Source: Lycorma delicatula (taxonomy: Eukaryota > Arthropoda > Insecta > Hemiptera > Fulgoridae). From it: a stretch of DNA of 64,000 bases. The DNA is taken from assembly GCF_047948215.1 (NCBI RefSeq), contig NC_134457.1:83293398-83357397 (forward strand), in the 5' to 3' direction. Under the pieces are notes generated by a model, which did not search any database, was not told the origin of the DNA, and saw only the letters and a list, made by a program, of their open reading frames with translations. Below, piece by piece: positions 49,339 to 62,125 of this stretch. Made by a program: the position numbers and the translations under genes. Every line of letters begins with the position of its first letter. The first letter of the stretch is position 1.

Positions 49339-50470
49339 AGTGTGTCAGTCTGCTTACAGCCTTTGCATGTTATATAACCTTAAATAATATTGTTTATTTT
49401 TTATCTTAACTTCTGCTGAAGTAATTTGTAATACAGCGTTATCTATTATAAGTTTATTGAAGGGATAATAGTGAAGGCTGCACGGTTCTAATTCTGAACA
49501 ATGTTTTCTAGCGAATCGATTGTTGTTCCCTTTTATTTAAAAATTTTTTATTTCTACTTTACAAATGAAGTTAATCTTAACATTTACTGAAGTTTGTTAT
49601 TTATTGTCTGTAATTAAAAAGATAGGAAAGTTAATTTTCGTTAATAATAAAAAAAAAAACTTGAATATTTGGAACATATAACTTACTTTTTATTTTTATT
49701 TTTGTGATTTATTTAACTGGTTTAATATACATTTCCATTCCTTTATGTAATATTTTAAATCTCGGTCCAAAAAATTTTTCATTTGTTGGTTAATAGTTAA
49801 ACTTTTTGTGTTGTGTTACGATTTATCCAATTTTTACACATCTTTCCGTTATTATATAAGGACAATAATGACATTTTTTCGCAGGTAAAATTTTATTTTT
49901 TTTATTTCATTTGAAGTCCAACTGACGAACTTAATTTGGCAATTCTCTAATAGTATTGTACAATATTTTGTATTTTTTGATTTACTGTCACTCGTGTGCT
50001 CGTACAGCTGCAATTGAGCGTCGCTCTTACGCTAGGATGTATTTTTAGAATTCATATTAAATACTTTATTATTTTAAAATTCATCGTTTTCCAGTCGTTT
50101 TTTTATCGGTTATTAGTTTAATGTTTATTATTAAAAACTACGTAAACCTAAAATCACGTAGAGCGAGGTAAAATACAAGCAAAAAAAGTATGTCAAGGCC
50201 CCACGCACTAGTACGTTTGTTGCAAGATATGTTGTAAGTATGATAAATCTACCAAAACATTCAATCAAAGTCGTCACTGTTAAAGAAAATTTTATATATA
50301 TAAACGACCTGTGCTACAGATTCGGATAGTCTTTTATTAATAAATTCACTATTTGTCACTCTAACGCTGTTAATGTCACCATCCGTATTATGATGCATCG
50401 ACTTCGTGCTCAAATAAAATGCATGTTCCATAAAAAAAACCACATGAAAAATGTAGGTATGTGTTTGTTT
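48011..50470. other. AT-rich stretch without a recognisable gene
   Basis: Includes a (TG)n microsatellite at 49301-49337. The segment 48440-48560 (CCCCTCCTCC, TTTTTCACCCCC) looks like a fragment of an unidentified dispersed repeat. No exon supported. Confidence 0.4.
49301..49337. repeat. (TG)n microsatellite
   Basis: Eighteen TG units, then CAGTGTGTCAG. Confidence 0.97.
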
Positions 50471-50600
50471 GGAGACCGAGTTGGCGGAATCGTAGCCTAC
50501 TCGATTTTCAACTGCTACGTTATAGGTTCACATCTCGTTCAGATTTGGGATTTTTTACACTAAATATAGAGCCATCCTGTAAATTTCAGAACGAATATAC
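50471..50600 (+). mobile_element. possible second tRNA-derived SINE family, decayed
   Basis: The text GACCGAGTTGGCGGAAT, then about 40 bases, then GGTTCACATCT at 50525-50535 resembles the A-box and B-box spacing of a tRNA-derived head, with several mismatches. A short T-rich body (GGGATTTTTTACAC) follows, of the kind found after SINE heads. No target-site duplication was found. A chance resemblance cannot be excluded. Confidence 0.3.
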
Positions 50601-52505
50601 TAGCGGATAAACGTATTGCGTATAGGCAATTTTTTTTTATTAACTTTCCTTAAATAAATTTGTAGGAAATTGTTCTCAATTCGAGCCTTAATGTTTTTCT
50701 TTTTTTTATATATATTCGAGCGTTGCTTTTCACTACATGGGTTGATTTCGTTAATAGTATATTTCGTATAATAGTATATATCACGGTGTAATTATGATGT
50801 TAAAGTATTTTCACGTGAAAATTCAAGAAAAATAAAAGAATATCGTAAGGCTAAAATAATGCAAATTCCCCGGATTCCAGGAAGTCTTAGCTTATGCTTG
50901 TTAATAGTCGATGTTGTTTCTGCGCATTCCTTCTGTTATTTTTATCAAGGCGCAAGTTTTTGCCCTTGCGTTTCATGCAAATAGTTTTTCTCATACGGGT
51001 GAATTATTTTATGCCTATGCAAAATTTTACATAAAAGTATTTGAAAAATAGGTTTTAACCGGCTTGAAAAATTTGGTGAAAAGTTTAACGGTGTATAAAA
51101 TTTTAATGATAAGCTACTTCCCAGAAAACTGTTTAAATCGATCTGTTGCATAGCTTTTGACGTATTCATTTTTACTTGTTTTAGTTGTTTCTTCATTTAA
51201 TTAAATTTAAACTTTAAGTTTTTACCGTTATTTTTCGTAGTAAAAAAAGTTCTAATTTTAGACTACTAAAAAAAGAACTGCTAACACTAAAATATCTACT
51301 TTGCTAAAAAGTCGTAAATTATATTTATATTTAAATGTAGATTTGACTCGCACCAGTATTTTATAGGATTGCCTTGGCAATCATTTCTTTTTAAATCCAG
51401 GTCAATGAGGTAGGACGACCAATATTTTCTGACCCCTAAAGTGCGTGCAGCGCCGCATAATTATGGATGTATTAACTGGACAGCGTGTACATGACAAAAT
51501 TAATTTCGACTACCAGCACCGTATTTGAATTATTAATAATTAAAAATTGGTCAAGAATTTTCAGACGACAATTTTTTTTAATATTTATTTATTACCATTA
51601 CCTTCCATATATGCTTAGTGACAGAATAGCTTATTTTGAGTTATTTATTAATACTTTCAAGATTTTATTTTAAACAGTTTTTTGTTTGTACACTAAACTG
51701 TACGCTAAATAAAATTTCTACGCATTTTAGTATAAAACAGTTATATTTACCGTATACAGTGTATATGGTTTATAAACTTTATGTTTAATTCATTGGATAC
51801 AGTGACTGTTGTAAAAAAGGAGATAGACAGAATCCAGACAGATATACTTTGTGTGTCTGCATGTGTGTTTATGTGTGTTTGGGAGAAAGAGAGATCACCG
51901 CTGTGGCAAACAATAGAACAATGATGCAGGTTTTCATCTGTGAACCGAACATTTACCATTTAAGGAGGCCATTGTTTGTCATGTGAGTCATTCCTAAATT
52001 GTTTTACCTCACTTATTTTGTGCCTGGCCCACACCTTACTATTTCATTTCATCCCCTTTTTTCACGGTATTTAACGAACAGAAATACTGATACGGTATTT
52101 TGAAATCGTATTTTAACGTTCCACTTCTACGTCTATTTTGTACGTTGATTTTTTTTTATATTTTAGTTATTTCAATTATAATAGGATTACATTAGTTTCC
52201 ACAGTTGAATCGTTTACTTAGACCTTAGTCTCAATTCAGAACTCGTAGAACAGTTCAGAACTCTCATACCTTATAAGATTCTTGTATTTCTTTATTAATC
52301 TTGCTAATTGACAGTAAATACAGTTATTTTGTTAGAATTGGTGGATAGAATTTCTATTCCTTCATTGTTCTTCTGTCTGTAGAAATAATTATTCTCTTCT
52401 TCTAAATTGTTCTGTATAATGGTTTTTTTTAAATTGATATTTCGTTTAAAAATTAAAAATGATTATAATAAAAAAATAATAATATTAAAAAAAGTCTATT
52501 CACAG

Positions 52506-52564
52506 GTGTATAAGAGAAAGTGGCCTTGATGCGCCGGCCATTTCATGGAAGGGGGAGTTTTCCT
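52506..52564 (+). CDS. weak exon candidate in a G+C-rich block
   Basis: The acceptor tctattcacag precedes 59 bases open in only one frame (CIRESGLDAPAISWKGEFS) and a full donor GTAAGT. It would enter after two bases of a codon and leave in phase 1. The whole block 52500-52760 is richer in G+C, and on the minus strand it is open for 85 codons (...LPPLPFPAVSSQCYSRQL...), without an ATG but with two good minus-strand acceptors. Which strand, if either, is used is unclear; it may be an unrecognised repeat. Confidence 0.15.
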
Positions 52565-52882
52565 GTAAGTAAGCTGTTAGTTCCTGGTCGTAGTACAGTT
52601 GCCTACTGTAACACTGACTACTAACGGCAGGAAAGGGAAGTGGTGGAAGCGTGACACGACCGATAATGCTACTGTCAAATCCAGGTGCTGTAATGTGTAC
52701 ACGCGCTAGAGTGAATAGGAAATATTGTAGTGAGATTATACCGCGTGGTGCACACAAAATAGTAACGATATTAATGTAGTTTATAAACCGGTAGTAATGT
52801 ATTTTATTCGTGTATTTTTAATATTTGAAATTATCATTATCAAATTATCAAAAAGCGGTCGATTGTAATCTGGACAATAGTT

Positions 52883-53181
52883 ATTCTAAACCTTTTTCCT
52901 GTTTAGCCTCCGGGATCAATCATTACTTAAGAGGATGACATGTATGATTGTAAGTGAAGTGTAGTCTTATACAGTCTAAGGTCGACCATTTCTGAGACTT
53001 GTAGTTAATTGAAACCCTACCACCAAAGAACACCGGTATCCGCGACCTAGTATTCAAATCCGTGTAATAGTAACTGCCTTTACTAGGACTTGAACGCTGG
53101 AATTCTCGACTTTGAAACCGGCTGATTTGCGAAGACGCTTTCACCACTAGACCAACCCGGTGGGTTAGTGATTCTAAACCT
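52883..53181 (-). mobile_element. tRNA-derived SINE, near full length, with perfect target-site duplication
   Basis: The best-preserved head in the window: the minus strand reads CCCACCGGGTTGGTCTAGTG with an A-box-like TGGTCTAGTGG, and a B-box-like TTCAAGTCC about 55 bases on. The body carries the family words. The tail is GGCTAAACAGGAAAAAGG. A perfect 11-bp direct repeat, ATTCTAAACCT, flanks the element at 52883-52893 and 53171-53181. The usual TCACCGTCAGG part of the body is partly deleted (GGGATCAATCATTAC on plus). Confidence 0.92.
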
Positions 53182-53487
53182 ACAATCTTAGTGTGGTCGG
53201 TCGTTTGCTTGGATGTGCGTATATTTATTTGTAGGTAATTGTAGATGCAAATTCATTGATGTTTATATTTCCAGGAAATTTTTATTTTTATTGCTCGCTG
53301 ATGTTTAGAAACTTAATCTTGGTCATCGTCATAACTTAATTCGTAGTTATTTAATTTTTAAATAGTTAAGACTTTGGTGTTTATTTAGTTTTTCTTTAAT
53401 TTTGTTGATTACGGGAAACTGTCTACTGTACGCCGGATTAGTCCTCTGTATTTATCCATATTTTCATATCCTTCGATTTCCACACAG

Positions 53488-53544
53488 GTAATCATCCTCT
53501 GTGATACTCTAGGCGTTGCGGAATCATCGCCTTATAAAGAGTGA
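53488..53544 (+). CDS. terminal exon candidate
   Basis: A strong acceptor (tatccttcgatttccacacag) is followed by 18 codons (VIILCDTLGVAESSPYKE) and TGA, entering in phase 0. The residues look protein-like and the segment is less AT-rich than its surroundings. An AATAAA lies roughly 380 bases downstream (about 53922). It has no recognisable family and could equally be chance. Confidence 0.15.
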   Translation, partial: VIILCDTLGVAESSPYKE

Positions 53545-54689
53545 AGTCGATAGTTTTATCCACGATCCTAAAAAAATGCGGTAATTTTACCGCGAGAAAA
53601 TGTTAATTTTCCTATCAGAAACCATTTTTTAACCTCATTTAAACTAAGCATTATAATTTAACTCATCTATTTTTTTACTTTTCCACTTTTCCCGTCTTTC
53701 TTCCTACAGGAGATTTTTTCCCATTACTTTGCTCATATTTATGAATCCATAGATCTATTCAAGATTAATAGTTCTATAGATCTATTCAGTTATTTAGCTT
53801 GAAAAATGTAATTGTATTTATAACGGTGTTACAACCCGTGAAGCGCGTAATCTGAAAGACAGTTATAGGAAAAAACCCTCATACATTTTATACGTACACT
53901 GTGTATATATCTTTTTAAGAAATAAATAACACGGGTAATTCAACATATAGGCTAAAATTTTAACAAATATTAATTGATGTTGATTTGTTTATAAAAATAA
54001 AAACAAAAAAGGCCTGGTAAAATAAAAATACTCGTAATAACGTATAACAATTTTGAAATTCTTAAAATAATTAGTATACTTTTTCAGACATCACATTTGC
54101 CCAAATTCCTTCCTCTGTATTCTTCCTGTCATAAACATTTGCAAACCTAACCTATAGTAGTTGCGTGACGTTTATGAACAGCTTCGTAGATAATTGTAAT
54201 TCTAGATCTAGCGTATTATTTTCTTTTAAAACTTTTTAACATCGGTAATGCAATTGTCATAGTAATGTGTTATTATTGTGAGAAAAAACTATTTCCGATG
54301 AAACGTTGTTTAAAAATGTTATTTGTTTACACGTAATAACAATAATTTACGTTCGTTTAGTGACTTTTTTTAGTATTATTTTTTTTTTTACTGGAGCACA
54401 AAAATAATAATTATGATAATCGTGAAAAATCTTCTTTCATTTTTATAAATTCACGAGAAACTTTTTTAAATATTTCTTTTTACGTTATTATTGGACTAAT
54501 ATTAGTGCAATTTGATGAATAATAATAATAGTAATAAAAACTATTGTGTGCTGATGCAGCTATTATATAAACAAGCGTATAAAAAGATAATTAATTTCAG
54601 TTAAATATTTTGGTTGGCTAGCTATTTTCTATTAATAATCGCACGATGTTATTCATATTGTTGTGACTTTTATATGAGTTTTGTTTTAG

Positions 54690-54763
54690 AAACTGAACCC
54701 GCTGAAAAGACTGACGGCATATTTATTCTGCGATATGAAGGCCAGCGCTACATAATTCAGTAG
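54690..54763 (+). CDS. terminal exon candidate, open in two frames
   Basis: The acceptor atgagttttgttttag precedes 74 bases that are less AT-rich than the flanks. In the frame entered in phase 1 (two leading bases) it reads TEPAEKTDGIFILRYEGQRY, then IIQ and TAG at 54761-54763. In the phase-0 frame it reads KLNPLKRLTAYLFCDMKASA, then T and TAA. Both look protein-like. The first would follow directly from the phase-1 donor of the 36,256 exon (...LLAIT-E-TEPAEK), the second from a phase-0 donor such as 45,171. No close AATAAA follows. Unknown family. Confidence 0.25.
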
Positions 54764-55333
54764 CTTATTTTATATAATAACCCGACCGACGTTTTCTATA
54801 CATCTGCAAATTGTATTATTATTAATGTACGTGATAGGACACATATCTTATTAACATATATGTTTTACCATATTGATTATACTATGTTTCTTCTGTCCGA
54901 TTTTTTTAAATTCTATTAATTCATTATTTTTTTCGTAAAATTGAATTGTTTCTTTATAGCATAATTGTTGTCGATAGTTTTTATTGTTTTGTTTTTTACG
55001 TCCATATTAGCCGGTTTTTTGGTCGATATATAGTTTTAGCGGAACATTTTTACGTTTAGATAAACGTTCTGATATCAAAATACTAGTTTGCAAAACGGTA
55101 CGAGGTCTAATTTAAAGGTCACCATCCGTTTATTTATCGTGTTTGTTGTTTCTTAACTCGGGTGTTCTTATTGGATAATCGTATTAAATCCGGCAAAATA
55201 GCCGACTACGCAGTAAAATTAACCGTAGCTAATTCTAAATATTGAAATTAGGTTTAAAGGCTTGTTTTTATTAGGTTCGTCATTTATTTATCCTTAGTAA
55301 CCATTAAATTGTTTGCTATATTATTTATTTCAG

Positions 55334-55492
55334 ATTAACTACGGTCGTAAATTGTACAACATATTAAAATGCTATTTAAATGCATCTGTTATTGATGAAT
55401 CAGTGTTTATAAACAAATTACTATTTATGTATTTGAAAGAGAGAAGAAAATTATCGATCCGTTATAAACTATTAATTAAATCTTTAAACATT
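55334..55492 (+). CDS. internal exon candidate, AT-rich
   Basis: A classic acceptor (gtttgctatattatttatttcag) and a full donor GTAAGT bracket 159 bases open for exactly 53 codons, phase 0 to phase 0. The peptide starts INYGRKLYNILKCYLNASVI and is rich in Lys, Leu, Ile and Tyr, as expected from AT-rich DNA whether or not it is translated. Fifty-three codons without a stop at this composition is somewhat unusual. Splice signals are the best in the window; the protein is not recognisable. Confidence 0.22.
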
Positions 55493-56039
55493 GTAAGTAC
55501 GGTATTTTGTTTTCTTCGTAATTTAATTGTTAGTAAGGTTTTCTTATGGCTATGAGAATACGGGTGGCATTATCGTATTACGTACGGATGCGGTTTTTTC
55601 CCATAAAGTATTTTTAATTTTGTTCATAAAATGTTCGAAGATGTACATTTATTTAATGGAGGATATGCGGAACATTTCCCATATATTTTAGAAAAAAATG
55701 TCCGGCCTATTAATCCTCAGTCTCCGGATACTTCCTCCTTTCGGGAGCTAGAAAAACAACTTCGGTGACTTTAAAAACAAATTTACGACAGATCGTACTT
55801 GAAAATGTTTTACATTGTTGTAAATAGTGGGACGCAAATAATGTTATCAGATTCTTGCGTAAACTTTTCATTCGGTATTCAACGTTTTTGACCTACTATT
55901 TAGTTTAGGATTTGTAGATTCTTTTTTAGATCAACAAAAACAGATTTCAGGAAAAAAAGGGAAAAGGAAAAAAATAATTTTACTTATTCTTATAAGTAAA
56001 AATTTGTATGTATTTTAGGAAAATGTACAAAAATATAAC
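55493..56039. other. AT-rich stretch without a recognisable gene
   Basis: Intron-like DNA, no further signals. Confidence 0.45.
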
Positions 56040-56330
56040 TATATCCGACAGGCTTATTGATGACCCAACGGCCAGGAAACGGGAGTTTTTCAAGTCAGCT
56101 CACAGGCATCCTCCTATACTCAGACGTACACGCATAGGACACATTACGTTAAGAAGGGATTGAGCTAAGAAAAAAAATGTGGGGATGAGAAACTATCTAG
56201 GAGGTACTGCGGCGCGAGACAATTTGCCATATTTGAGGTAATGTCAAGTCCTCTTTGGAGCAGACGCCCATCCTGCCCTCAATCCTTTGAAAGGTCACTT
56301 TTATCCAGTTTGGAGCAGCAAACATGTTAA
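56040..56330. repeat. unidentified G+C-richer block, possible dispersed repeat
   Basis: A 290-base island with words such as GGCCAGGAAACGGGAG, GGCATCCTCCTATACTC and GCAGACGCCCATCC in AT-rich DNA. No long frame on either strand and no second copy in this window. Confidence 0.2.
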
Positions 56331-58600
56331 ATGTACGCTTTAAAATAATTTATTTTACCTCCAAGAATTAAAGAAAGATATCACTTGAGAACTTGTACAA
56401 GGTTTCAAAAGTAACATTATTATCCACCCAGATATCGAGTGAATATTATAAACCGTTCAGTACGGCCCCCACTGGAAGTTTTAATACGTAAATATTTTCT
56501 CGACATCAGTTTAAAATTATTGAAGTGCTTTCAATAGAAAAACAATTTTTTTCAGTATTTTTTTTTTTTTTTTAATTGTGAACAGGCGTTAAAATAGCTC
56601 CAAAAATATTATATTCTATGTACCAATAAACTTAAAAAAATTGAATGAAAAAGTCTGTTTTTAATTTATAAGTACAGAAAATAATACGTTTTATGAAAAG
56701 TATTGGAACTTTTTTTTATTGCTGTAATATAAAAAGAAGAACTAAATGTTTCCTTATCGTTTGAACTTTGTAAATTTTGCAAAGAACTAAATTTTGCATC
56801 CCCATGGTTTATTTGAATTTGATTTCATAAGGAATGAATATTGCATCTGTAATAACTATACTTGGGTTGGCAGAGATGGACTTCTAAATTCTCTTTTTAA
56901 ATGATCTTTTATAAAATATTGTTAATAACAATTTTTTACTTTATATATTTTTACTGTATGGCTTCTTTTTTTTTGTTAAATTTTATTATGCAATAAATAT
57001 TGTAAAATATTTTATAAATTAAAACCGATTTGTTTTACGGGGTTTTGTTGTTTTTTTTTAATCGTAAGATGAATAAAGTACGTGATACAAAGTATTAATG
57101 AATTGATGACTACCAGCGCACAGGATAAGCCTACTCATGTTGAAAACAAATTCTCGCATGTTGACTCCAGGTTAGATTCCTTCTATCCTTCCCTCTGCAT
57201 ACTCCACCTACTGCTTCTTTTCTTTCTTCTTCTAATTCTCCTCTATGCTATGAAATTACGAAGTTGAAATATGTTTCCGGTGTGTACTATACTGTATTTA
57301 CAGACTTGTTCGATTTTCTGGTTATTTTCAAATTAAATTCATCTTCAATTATGTTAAAAAAAAAAAAAAATTAATTAATTTTAATATTTTATATACAGTA
57401 GAATATATTTCATATTTATTTTTAAGAATGCATGAAATATATATACATATATGCGAATTATTTTATGTATATTGCACAACATTAACTATTTTCGTGTTTT
57501 TGTCTTTTTTATTGTATTATTTTTTTAAAGTGGTTCTGGCATAGTGAAAGTTGCTACGTAGCAGTAGAAGATAACTGCATCGTGTTAAATTTATATTGCG
57601 GCGTTAGTATTAACGTAATACTTCTCATTAATGCGCGCTCATTTACTCATTTACGTATATCTACATCTTTAAAATTATTGTTTGAATAATAATATGGTAT
57701 AATTGTATTTATTATCTTCGCCCAGTTCATTTATTGCAGCCGAAATTCACTCGCCGAATTATAATAAACGAGTACTTGATATAGTTATAAAATTAGTTGG
57801 TGTAATGAATTTATTCGTTTAATCGGGAAAACACCGATTAAAGAAAGATATTTGCTATTTTAAAAATTAATTTACGTGGAATCATAATGTACAAAATATT
57901 GTTTACTGCTTAATTGTTATAACTTTTAATGATTAAAAAAAAAAACAATTTTCATACAATAGAAAAAAAAATCTGAATAAAAGAGATAAGGAAGAATGTT
58001 ATAAATAAAAGAGAGTTTACCTATTATATTGGCTCGAAATCTTTAGTTCTCGTTTATATAAAGAGAACGTAAATTAAAAAAAATATTATCTGTACCTCTC
58101 CCAATATAATTCATTAAATCGTTTTATATTCTACTTATAAAAGTTTATGACTGATAATTTTTTCAGCTTTTAAACAATGTATAATAAAAGTTAATAAATA
58201 AATTTAAAAAAATATTATTATTGTTACAATATTAAATTGAAATTTGTAAGTAAAAATCACAATAATGTAAGTCTTTAAGCGTACGTCGTTTAAGATCTAA
58301 TAACTTAATTGTATATTTTACTACAAAAAATGTGTTTCGTATTTCTATTTGTTTATATAGAAGTAAAAAATTCTTGCGTAGTTATGCGCAAGAAGACCGA
58401 TTTTTTGTTTAATTTTGCATAATATTTTTCGTATAATTTTTGCTCAAGAAATTTACAAAACGTAAATTAAATGAGAAAACTGAAAGAGGTATATATATTC
58501 TTTTATTTAATATTAAAATATATTTTCTGTTTATAAGAAAATTAAATAATTAAAACCGTAATTTCATGAAATAATTAAAAAATAACGAGTGGACCCTACA
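56331..58600. other. AT-rich stretch without a recognisable gene
   Basis: Poly-A/T-rich. The 61-codon frame at 57082-57267 is Leu/Tyr-rich with no support. Confidence 0.45.
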
Positions 58601-58639
58601 CACTATGATCACGTTTAAAACTTGCTCAACACTGTAATT

Positions 58640-59240
58640 CACTGCATAAGCGCGTATGAAAAATCAACCAATATAAAGCCAACGTATCATCAAATTGAGG
58701 TTATGTTGTATGTTTTCGAACTTAAATTGAGAGTAACTGAAGAACGACTTAACCATACTTCAAGAAATTTTTACATTCACAACTTCATATAATATTAACT
58801 ACTACAGTATTTTTAAATATCAATGAAATTGACGTATTAGTTTTGGAGATTTTTGAACCACAGAATTTTCAAATTTTTTGGAACAGTTGAGCGCAATTCA
58901 AGATAGATTCAACCAATCTTCATCAAATTCTCATATGCGCTACTTCAGGTACACTGCTGCAGCATATGTCAATTTCAATGAAATTGATGTATTATTTTTG
59001 GAGATTTTCGAGCCATAAAACTTTATACGTGGGTACATACAGACACATACAAAATACATTTTAAGTGAATGGTATTTTCGTACTCGTCCTACTTCATAAT
59101 GTAAAAAAAATTCAATTTCACCCCCAGTCCCCCACCATGCGAAAGTGTTCCCCAACACTTCTCCTTTTTTCTGTAAAAGACTGAAAAGTCTGTAAAAAAC
59201 ATTTTGTAAATAATTCGATTTGAGTTGAGACAACTTGTAA
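58640..59240. repeat. dispersed repeat with internal 155-base duplication
   Basis: The word CAATGAAATTGACGTATTAG, followed by TTTTGGAGATTTTTGAACCA, at 58821 recurs at 58976 with four changes in forty bases, giving a period of 155. The right part (GTGGGTACATACAGACACATAC, TTTCACCCCCAGTCCCCCACC) has the look of common insect dispersed repeats. The 97-codon minus-strand frame inside is not a gene. Confidence 0.5.
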
Positions 59241-62100
59241 TCGAATGTCTTTGAATATATTATTACGCTAATAAAAAAAAGAAAAGGTAAAATTCATAAA
59301 AAAATATAAATAAAGAAGTGGTTGCGAGAATAAAACTCCCTTTTCGTCTCTCTCTCTCTCACTCACTCTCTCTCTCTCTCTCTCACCATCTACACATTTT
59401 TCTTTTTATATCTGTGATTTGTAAATGTAAAACAACCCCTCTACAAATACACCATCTGCCTTAGTTTAAAATCCACTGTATGGTTGCTTATTTTGCGTTT
59501 GTCATGTCATTTCCTCAACTAAGTTGTCATTTGTATTCGTGTGTAAATGAAGGAAGTGAAAAGAAAGAGAATACGTATTATAAGAGCTGTTGTTATCGAG
59601 GGTTTTTTCTTCATCTGTTGTGCGATGTCATTTTCAAAAGGGTGCATACTCTATTAAGCCCAAGCGAATGGGGATCATCTTATAAATATAAATAAGTGTA
59701 AAGGATCACCAGTAATTTTTTAATACTGCACGTGCTCATCGTCGTGTTTTGCATTTTTTACAGATCAGTCTGTCGCAAAAATGTACGAACGGTTTTACAT
59801 GTAGATAGTGTCTAGATTAAATATTCTCTATTATTCTCATGTGCTTTTGTAATAGATAAATTATATTACGTATTGAAAAATTTAAATTATTAACCCGTAC
59901 TAAACTGATGTGTGATATACCTGTTAATTCATTAATATTGACAAGGAGTATACGTTATTCGCTTACTGTATTACGTACCGATAAGTGTGGCTGGCGCCTC
60001 AGTATACGGATGAGTGCCCCCAGACTTCAGCCGTTGTTTTTTTAATAGGCTTTCTACTTTTAATTAACGTATTATTTTTCCAAACTAACCCCGAATCGTT
60101 CTTTACATGTCGTTTTTATTAAATTCCTATTATGTGTTACTTTTTTCTTTTTTTTAATGTACTTAATTAATCCCGTATTATTCATAGATTCAATTGGTTG
60201 TAGCTGTCTGCTGTACACCGATAAATTCATTTTTAATATAATATATATTACAAAATTTAACTTCATTGGATATTTATCATTTAAACTTAGATAAGCGATA
60301 TTTTGAAGAATCACAGAACATTACTTTTTTGTCACGTACACCTTATTGTATGTAGGAACTAATCTGAATATATACAGTCTGTTTACAATGAAAATATAAA
60401 AATAATTGACATTTTAATTTAGGAAGTTTTGCAGCTTCAGAAGAATCTACTTTATAACTTAAACCGAGTTTAAACACTTGATAAAAAAATACGTGTAGAA
60501 ATCGAGTACGGGTCCGTAGAAAATGTTTCAGTGAGCGGGTAATATTTCTAATATAAAAATCATTTTCTTCGGTCGCTAGAAAATTTAAGATTTTCCCGTT
60601 TGACTTCACCGACAAGTTTTTTCTAAACTAACTATTTTAATTTAAATTACATTCACATATTTTTTGTTGGTAAGAAAGATATAGAAAAATAAAACTTACA
60701 ACAAAACATCTTAAAAAACAAGTATCCAACATTCCACCTCGACAAGTATTAGTTGATTTACTTGTTTTTTTGAGAAAGTATTTTTTAATTTAAAAATTAT
60801 TATTAATATTATTTACGGAAAATCTGATTTATAATCATCATGTAAGAAACAATGAATGCATGTTATTTCATCGTATTTCATGGACACATTCTTCTGTATT
60901 TAAAAAAAAACCAGTATATTATACAGTAGTATTCATTAAGGTCGCGCTAGTAACGTTACCTTTGAGGCAGCCATTAACAGAATTTCTAAAACTCTATATT
61001 TTACTTCAGTAAAACGGCAATGTCCGTTTCGACTCTGGCAGGTTGTATCCCAACAACTGGATTTCTTGTATTCTTTAAATATCACTATTTACTCTATTTA
61101 ATCAGTATTGGACGGTAATTAAAAAAATGCATAATATAAATTCATAAAAGTGCAGAGTAAAAAAAAAGATAGGTGGTTAATACATAACTTTACAAAATAC
61201 TAGTTTCGATTATCTCTAATAGTTTCTTAGATTCGATTTTTTTAATTTCTGCAACCTTTATCGATGGCCGTATTTTGGTCTAGAGTAGGACATATTTTTA
61301 AAAATTCAGTCCGTACTATTAAGGTTCATTATGTTCGGTTTGGATTTTCCTTGCTTGCAACGGCTAAAAAAATAAATAAAAATCGAGAAATTGAATAATT
61401 TGCTTCAATTTTGAATGAAACTGAAAGATTCCATTGAAAACGAACTTAAAATAATGTATTTCAAAAACTTCATGTTAATTCTTTTAATATTATTAATCGT
61501 TGATTTTTTCTGAATAAATCTAGGTAAAAAATGCTTGTCAGAAATTGACGTTACTATGTTTTTAATCGTATAAAACGTATGACCTTCGTCATTCCTTGTA
61601 ATCATATATTAAATGCAATGTAATACAGATATTATCTTTATAAAACAATGCGTATAAAAGTTATTTTGTGAAAAGAATAGCTTTATAACAGGTTACTATA
61701 AACAACTACTGCGGTCAGTCACTTCGTTGTACTGTTTATTAGTAACAGTATGTGCTGTATTTACAGTCTTCGCTCTACTGTATGCCTACTGTATTGTACA
61801 ACACCTTCGGGAAACCGTGAATGGCCGAAGTGAATGAGCGTCATATATGTATGAATGTATATGTGTGATCAGCTGCTCACACTTCCTCCCAAGACGGCCT
61901 TCCGGCACACGCCTCCTGCCAGCTTCCTGTCCTCTTCTCCTGTCTTATTCCTTTTTTCTCGACGATCTGTCTGTCTCCCTTTTCTTTTTTTTAACCCTCA
62001 TGAATATGGTACTCGATATATTAAAAAAAATCATACACGCGCACGTAAATATTAAAAGAGCGAGTTTAAGGCTAGTAAAGATCCTATATAACCCTACGTA
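59241..62100. other. AT-rich stretch without a recognisable gene
   Basis: Contains a (CT)n run at 59346-59384 and a pyrimidine-rich segment at 61890-61990. A good acceptor at about 61762 (tgctgtatttacag) is followed by a short region open in all three frames, so it carries little weight. Confidence 0.4.
59346..59384. repeat. (CT)n microsatellite, interrupted
   Basis: CT units broken once by CACTCACT. Confidence 0.95.
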
Positions 62101-62104
62101 CCGA

Positions 62105-62125
62105 TAAAGTACTTATAGTACTTTA
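62105..62125. repeat. perfect inverted repeat, 8-bp arms
   Basis: TAAAGTAC, loop TTATA, GTACTTTA. Confidence 0.75.

Noticed and set aside
49179..49409. 76-codon frame with Cys-Val repeats
   Set aside because: Runs through the (TG)n microsatellite.
52923..53147. 74-codon minus-strand frame
   Set aside because: Lies inside the SINE at 52.9 kb, which does not encode protein.
61763..61830. Exon candidate after TGCTGTATTTACAG
   Set aside because: Open in all three frames, so openness says nothing about coding, and the donor is poor.
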